A stretch of 18,465 bases of DNA from contig CAYZFR010000064.1 in NCBI GenBank assembly GCA_964477875.1, positions 1 to 18,465 of the forward strand. The letters are read 5' to 3'. Every line of letters starts with the position of its first letter. Position 1 is the first letter of the stretch. Origin of the DNA: Kuafuiihalomonas sp964477875 (GTDB lineage: Bacteria > Myxococcota > Kuafuiibacteriia > Kuafuiibacteriales > Kuafuiibacteriaceae). Position numbers and translations under genes: made by a program. Shown piece after piece: positions 14,653-18,465 of this stretch. Under the pieces are notes generated by a model. It searched no databases, was not told where the DNA came from, and saw nothing but the letters and a program-made list of their open reading frames with translations.

Positions 14653-16440
14653 TCAGATGCTGACCTTCGAGATACGCGCGCCCCGGGTGAGCCAGTCGAA
14701 GACGAGGCGCGGCACCACGATCGCAGTGAGGGTGTTGATCACCACACCCAGGGCGAGGGTGGTAGCGAAGCCACGGATGGGACCGGATCCGTACTGGAGG
14801 AGGATGATCGACGCGACGAAGGTCGTGATGTTGGCGTCCACGATGGCCGAGAAGGCCTTGGCGAAGCCCGCGTCGACCGCCGCCCGAGGCGTCTTGCCGG
14901 CCCGCAGCTCCTCGCGGATCCGCTCGAACTGAATGATGTTGGCATCCACCGCCATGCCCACCGTCAGCGCCAGGCCGGCGATGCCGGGCAGGGTGAGGGT
15001 CGCGCTCAGCGCCGACAGCCCAGCGATGAGCAGGAGCATGTTCACGGCCAGGGCCACCACGCCGATGGCACCGCTGAGCTGGTAGTAGACGAGCATCAGG
15101 ATCACGACACCGATCAGCGCGAAGCCGAGGGCACTCTTCCCCTTCGCCACCGCGTCGTCGCCCAGGGTAGCGCCCACGGTCCGTTCTTCTCGAGGATAGA
15201 CCGGAGCCGGCAGCGCGCCCGCCTTGAGGACGATGGTGAGCGCCTGGGCCTCCTCCAGCACCTCCTGCTGGTTGCGGCCGCCCAGGGTAATGGAGGCGTT
15301 GCCGTTCGGGATGGGTCCCTGGATCACCGGCGCGGAGTCGACGATGTCGTCGAGGACGATCGCCATCTTGCGCTTGGTGTTCTCGGTCGTGAGCCGCTCG
15401 AAGACGACCGCGCCCTTTGGGTCGAACTTCATCGCCACGTAGTATTGGTTTTTTTCGGAGTCGAAGTTGACGAAGGCGTTGGCCAAGGCGTCGCCGGTCA
15501 GTGGCGTGCGGCGCTCGAGCAGCCAGGTCCGATACACGGTGGGGGTCTTCTCGTCGCCCTCGACTTCTTGAAGACCCACCATCCGGTCCGAGGGCTTCTC
15601 GGCCCGATGGGCGTCGAGGAAGCTCTGCAGCTCGCCCCGATCCTCGGACTCGAGGTACGGGCGACGGATGAGCTGCCCCTTGGGTCCCTGCCACTGGTCC
15701 ATCTGGAGGCTCACGGAGGCCGGCTTGTCCGCCGCCTCGGCGATGCGGGCGAGGTAGTCGTTGCTGTCGTCGACCACTTTGAACTCGAGCTGGGCGGTCC
15801 GGCCGATGATGTTCTCCTTCACGTCGTCGATCTCCTCGGCCGTCAAACCGGCGAGCTGGATCATGATCGAGTCGTCGCCCCGGGTCCGGATCTCGGGCTC
15901 GGTGACGCCGGTGGCGTCGATGCGGTTGCGGAGGGTCTTGAGGGCCTGGGCGACCGCATCCTCACGGAGATTGCGCTCGAACTCCTCGACAATGCCGAAC
16001 TCGACCTTTCGGCCGCTGCGGGACCGGACGGTCCAAGTCTCGCCGTACTCCTGAAGGATTTCTTTCAGCTTTGGCCAGTCGGCCTCGGACTGCATCACGA
16101 TGCTGATCACCGGTGCCTCGCCCTCGCGGCGGGCCTTTTCCAGCTCGCTCCCGGCGTCCTTCATGGCCTCGATCAGCTCGTCGGCGACCCGGTCCGTTCG
16201 CCCCTGGACGGCCTTGAGCGTGTCGACGCCCATCACCATGTGCAGACCGCCCTGGAGGTCGATGCCGAGATTGAAGTGACTTTGGGGCATCCACTCGGGG
16301 ATGGCCGCTTCGACCGCGTCCTTGGAGCGGCGCTCCTCGGGGTCGAGGAGGAAATAGATGAAGGAAGGGGCCGCGTAGTAGGCGCCCAAGCCCAGCAGGG
16401 CCAGGACGAACACGAGGCGATAGGTCCATCCGCGTTCCAT
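14653..16440 (-). CDS. secD: Protein translocase subunit SecD
   Basis: SecD is the larger partner of SecF. The 595-residue product has TM1 at about 8-30, then FNLGIDLQGGLHMVMGV, the conserved D1 motif. A large periplasmic region reaches to about residue 410 (with IDATGVTEPEIRTRGDDSIMIQLAG split as IDATGVTEPEIR and DDSIMIQLAG, then ITLGGRNQQE). Five C-terminal helices carry TLPGIAGLALTVGMAVDANI and QFERIREEL, the D4/D5 signatures. Length and order are normal for the family. The ATG at 16440 is 8 bp after the yajC stop, with GAGA as a weak ribosome-binding site. It clearly forms one transcription unit with yajC and secF. Confidence 0.97.
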   Translation of the reverse strand: MERGWTYRLVFVLALLGLGAYYAAPSFIYFLLDPEERRSKDAVEAAIPEWMPQSHFNLGIDLQGGLHMVMGVDTLKAVQGRTDRVADELIEAMKDAGSELEKARREGEAPVISIVMQSEADWPKLKEILQEYGETWTVRSRSGRKVEFGIVEEFERNLREDAVAQALKTLRNRIDATGVTEPEIRTRGDDSIMIQLAGLTAEEIDDVKENIIGRTAQLEFKVVDDSNDYLARIAEAADKPASVSLQMDQWQGPKGQLIRRPYLESEDRGELQSFLDAHRAEKPSDRMVGLQEVEGDEKTPTVYRTWLLERRTPLTGDALANAFVNFDSEKNQYYVAMKFDPKGAVVFERLTTENTKRKMAIVLDDIVDSAPVIQGPIPNGNASITLGGRNQQEVLEEAQALTIVLKAGALPAPVYPREERTVGATLGDDAVAKGKSALGFALIGVVILMLVYYQLSGAIGVVALAVNMLLLIAGLSALSATLTLPGIAGLALTVGMAVDANIIQFERIREELRAGKTPRAAVDAGFAKAFSAIVDANITTFVASIILLQYGSGPIRGFATTLALGVVINTLTAIVVPRLVFDWLTRGARISKVSI

Positions 16441-16448
16441 GGTGTCTC

Positions 16449-16808
16449 TCAGCTGCCCTTCTTCTCTTTGCTCTTCTCTTCGGTCTCGGAGGGCGGGGGC
16501 ACTTTGCGCAAAATGGAGGTCCGTAGCATCTTGACCTTCACGTTGCGCGCGATTTCCAGGGTGAGGGTCTTCTCCTGGAGGTCGGTCACGGTGCCGAACA
16601 GACCCTGCTGGGTGATGACTTCGTCGCCTCGCTTGAGGGACTGGATCAGCTCATGCTGCTTCTTCCGCTCCTGGGCAGCGGGCCGCAGCCACACGAAGTA
16701 GAGGATGGCGAAGAGGACGATCGGGAGGAGCAGGTCGAAGCTCCCGAAACCTCCTTTGCCCTCCGCTTGCGCCGCAAAGAGCAGATGAACCGGCGGTTGG
16801 CCGAGCAT
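16449..16808 (-). CDS. yajC: Preprotein translocase accessory subunit YajC
   Basis: YajC is a small membrane protein that co-purifies with SecDF. The 119-residue product has one transmembrane helix at about 24-42 (FDLLLPIVLFAILYFVWLRP), followed by the family hallmarks QERKKQHELIQSLKRGDEVI and TQQGLFGTV. The C-terminus is a charged Glu/Lys-rich tail. The ATG at 16808 has no Shine-Dalgarno sequence in the 20 bases before it. The N-terminal segment (QPPVHLLFAAQAEGKGGFG) precedes the helix and is variable in this family. It is the first gene of the yajC-secD-secF unit and is divergent from the metalloprotease gene, with 87 bp between starts. Confidence 0.94.
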   Translation of the reverse strand: MLGQPPVHLLFAAQAEGKGGFGSFDLLLPIVLFAILYFVWLRPAAQERKKQHELIQSLKRGDEVITQQGLFGTVTDLQEKTLTLEIARNVKVKMLRTSILRKVPPPSETEEKSKEKKGS

Positions 16809-16895
16809 GGGGCGCGGGCTTACTCAGGCCCACTGGACTAGGCAAGGTATTTACTCCCGTGGAGCCGCCCTCGGACGCCAGCTAGACTGCGTCCG
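16809..16895. promoter_or_regulatory. Divergent promoter region between yajC and the metalloprotease gene
   Basis: These 87 bp must hold the promoters of both genes. On the plus strand TAGACT (16883-16888, a -10-like hexamer) ends seven bases before the GTG at 16896, which has no Shine-Dalgarno sequence, so a leaderless mRNA is possible. The best -35 at 17-bp spacing is TGGAGC (three of six matches). On the minus strand no good pair was found. The sequence is locally more AT-rich (GGTATTTACTC near 16846-16856), unlike the rest of the window. Confidence 0.4.
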
Positions 16896-18416
16896 GTGGG
16901 GACTAGCCTTTACCTGGTCGGACTGCTGCTTCCGACCTGGTTCCCTTCGGAAGCAGGCACCTGGGAGCAGGCCTCGACCGAGATCTGCATCTCGGCCAAC
17001 GCGCGGAACACGAGCCTGACCAGCGTCGAGCTGCGGGTGGCGATGGAGGCGGCGGTAGCCTCCTGGTTCGCCCCTGCCGGCGGCGGCGCGCGGGTGTGTG
17101 GCGGCTTCGACCTCGGCTTCGATGACCGGACCTGCCGGGCCCGGTCGGACGGACAGGACGGGCGGACAGAGCTCTACTTTCGCCAGGACTGGCCCTACGG
17201 ACCGGCGACGATCGGCTTTACCGCTTCGACCGTCGACACGAGTCGGACCTGCCGGGTGGTGCAGGACGACAGCGGCCGGACACGGAGGATCCCCTGCCGG
17301 GTCGGCAGCGACGTCGAGCTGAACGACGACAGCGCATGGTGGGGCCGGGGGGGCACGGTGGGCGTCGACGTCCAGACCGTGGTCGCCCACGAAGTGGGCC
17401 ACGTCCTGGGTCTCGGCCACTGCGAGGAGAACGGAACCTGCGGGCCGGGAGAGGCGCTGATGTTCGGGGGCTATACGGGCCCCCAGCCTGGACCGGCCGA
17501 GGACGACGACGAGGGCCTGTGTGCCCTCTATCCCGAGCCGACGGTGGGCTTGGGCGCGGCGTGCGGCAATGACGCTGCCTGTGCCGAGGGCCAGTGTGCC
17601 CCGGCCGAGACCGCCGGCCGGTGCGTCCCGAGCTGCGACGGGGGCTGCCCGAGCGGCCAGAGCTGCTCCGGGACGGTCTGCGCGGGCGACCTCGCCCTCT
17701 GCCAAAGCTGCGACCAGGACCAGGACTGCGGCCTCGAAGCCCTCTGCGTGGGCGGACGATGTCGGCCCCGCTGCGGCGGCGGATGTCCGGATGGGACGGT
17801 TTGCGGCGTCGGGGCTGGCGGCCGGCGGAGCTGCGTCGGGGGTTGCCCCGGTGAAGCCCGGGCCCGCCTGGGCGAAAGCTGCGATGGCCGGGCCTGCGAA
17901 CCGGACCTCGACTGCGCGGGCGGGATCTGTCGACAAGCTTGCGAGGGGACCTGCCCCGGATCCCAAGCCTGCGTGGATCGCTTCGGCGGGCGCTACTGCC
18001 TGGAAGTCGTGTTCGAAGGCGAATCCTGCGACGACCAGGTCCTGTGCCCGTCCGGGCCCTGCCTGGCCACGCCTGGCTCGGACCCGATCTGCGTTCGGGC
18101 CTGCGTCGGGGCCCCCTGCGGGGCCGGCCAGCGCTGCGAGATGGTGAGTCTGCGGCCCGGGGCCGCCACCCGGATCTGCACGCCGACGGCTTCACCGCCG
18201 GACCGCCCAGGCGACCTCGGCCCCCGGCCCGATGCCGGCCATCGCGACCTGGGTGCGTCCGGACCCGACGCCGGCCTGGGCGGCAGCGGCGGCGACCAGG
18301 TCCCGACCATAGAGGGGACGACGAGCTGCGCCTGCTCCGGCGCCCGTCGCCCCGGAGCGAGCCCATGGCTCTTCCTCGGACTTGGCCTTCTCCTCATTCG
18401 ATCACGCCCCGCCTAG
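16896..18416 (+). CDS. Secreted M10-like metalloprotease with Cys-rich repeats and a MYXO-CTERM tail
   Basis: The 506-residue product begins with a short hydrophobic signal-like segment (LYLVGLLLPTWF) and a plausible cleavage site after PSEA. The catalytic region (about 25-215) carries the zinc-binding HEVGHVLGLGH at 165-175 and a downstream Met-turn candidate (ALMFGG, Met189), as in matrixin-type proteases. About 215-430 holds many Cys-rich, EGF-like repeats (for example DGGCPSGQSCSGTVC, GGGCPDGTVCG, EGTCPGSQACVD). A Pro/Asp/Gly linker follows (DLGPRPDAGHRDLGASGPDA). The end resembles MYXO-CTERM: CAC at 478-480, a hydrophobic helix, then RSRPA. This suggests export and anchoring at, or release from, the cell surface by the myxobacterial sorting system. 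GTG at 16896 is the only usable start before an upstream stop. The substrate is unknown. Confidence 0.9.
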   Translation: MGTSLYLVGLLLPTWFPSEAGTWEQASTEICISANARNTSLTSVELRVAMEAAVASWFAPAGGGARVCGGFDLGFDDRTCRARSDGQDGRTELYFRQDWPYGPATIGFTASTVDTSRTCRVVQDDSGRTRRIPCRVGSDVELNDDSAWWGRGGTVGVDVQTVVAHEVGHVLGLGHCEENGTCGPGEALMFGGYTGPQPGPAEDDDEGLCALYPEPTVGLGAACGNDAACAEGQCAPAETAGRCVPSCDGGCPSGQSCSGTVCAGDLALCQSCDQDQDCGLEALCVGGRCRPRCGGGCPDGTVCGVGAGGRRSCVGGCPGEARARLGESCDGRACEPDLDCAGGICRQACEGTCPGSQACVDRFGGRYCLEVVFEGESCDDQVLCPSGPCLATPGSDPICVRACVGAPCGAGQRCEMVSLRPGAATRICTPTASPPDRPGDLGPRPDAGHRDLGASGPDAGLGGSGGDQVPTIEGTTSCACSGARRPGASPWLFLGLGLLLIRSRPA

Positions 18417-18465
18417 TGTCCTGAGTCAGCAAAACCTTGAAGAATTCCGGCCGCCCTTCGCCCGA
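18417..18465. other. Right-edge non-coding tail
   Basis: Forty-nine bases follow the metalloprotease TAG. No stable hairpin with a T-tract and no start of another gene could be identified. Confidence 0.5.

Noticed and set aside
14491..16701. A 736-codon open frame on the plus strand
   Set aside because: It is opposite secD and yajC. Both are well-supported genes, and the translation shows no domain or plausible start.

Overview
The window is high-GC, almost gap-free coding DNA, most likely from a member of the Myxococcota (or a close relative in the former Deltaproteobacteria). The evidence is a secreted metalloprotease ending in a MYXO-CTERM-like sorting tail (right edge), a DUF4388/PATAN protein (left edge), an NtrC-type regulator, a short bacterial-type inositol-phosphate synthase, and the order yajC-secD-secF followed by recJ. 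The run of exactly 100 Ns shows that this is a scaffolded draft assembly.

Layout. Positions 1-86 (minus) hold only the first 28 codons of a membrane protein. Positions 145-1233 (plus) encode a DUF4388 protein that converges with, and overlaps by 14 bp, the first of thirteen consecutive minus-strand genes. Read in transcription order (right to left) these are: yajC, secD, secF (protein export motor), recJ (single-strand exonuclease), a membrane-anchored protein with a degenerate VWA fold, a small membrane-anchored coiled-coil protein, queE (queuosine/7-deazaguanine pathway), dnaJ, an exbB/tolQ-like and exbD/tolR-like pair, ino1 (inositol-1-phosphate synthase), an NtrC-family response regulator, and an S9 prolyl-oligopeptidase-family peptidase. 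Short spacers and overlaps suggest several transcription units: yajC-secDF, recJ to queE, dnaJ-exbB-exbD (perhaps with ino1), and regulator-peptidase. Positions 16896-18416 (plus) encode the MYXO-CTERM metalloprotease, divergent from yajC.

The largest non-coding stretch is 186 bp, so nothing longer than 300 bp lacks a gene. No RNA genes, insertion sequences, CRISPR arrays or phage genes were seen. The long open frames opposite the real genes (up to about 740 codons) are high-GC shadows.

Points worth following: (1) the regulator has lost the GAFTGA sigma-54 contact loop and the conserved receiver Thr; (2) the VWA-like and coiled-coil proteins form a translationally coupled pair that I cannot match to a characterised system; (3) the 100-N gap inside ino1 is flanked by the same 21 bp, and collapsing it restores a clean stop codon; (4) two genes have -10-like hexamers only 6-7 nt before a GTG start, as expected for leaderless mRNAs.
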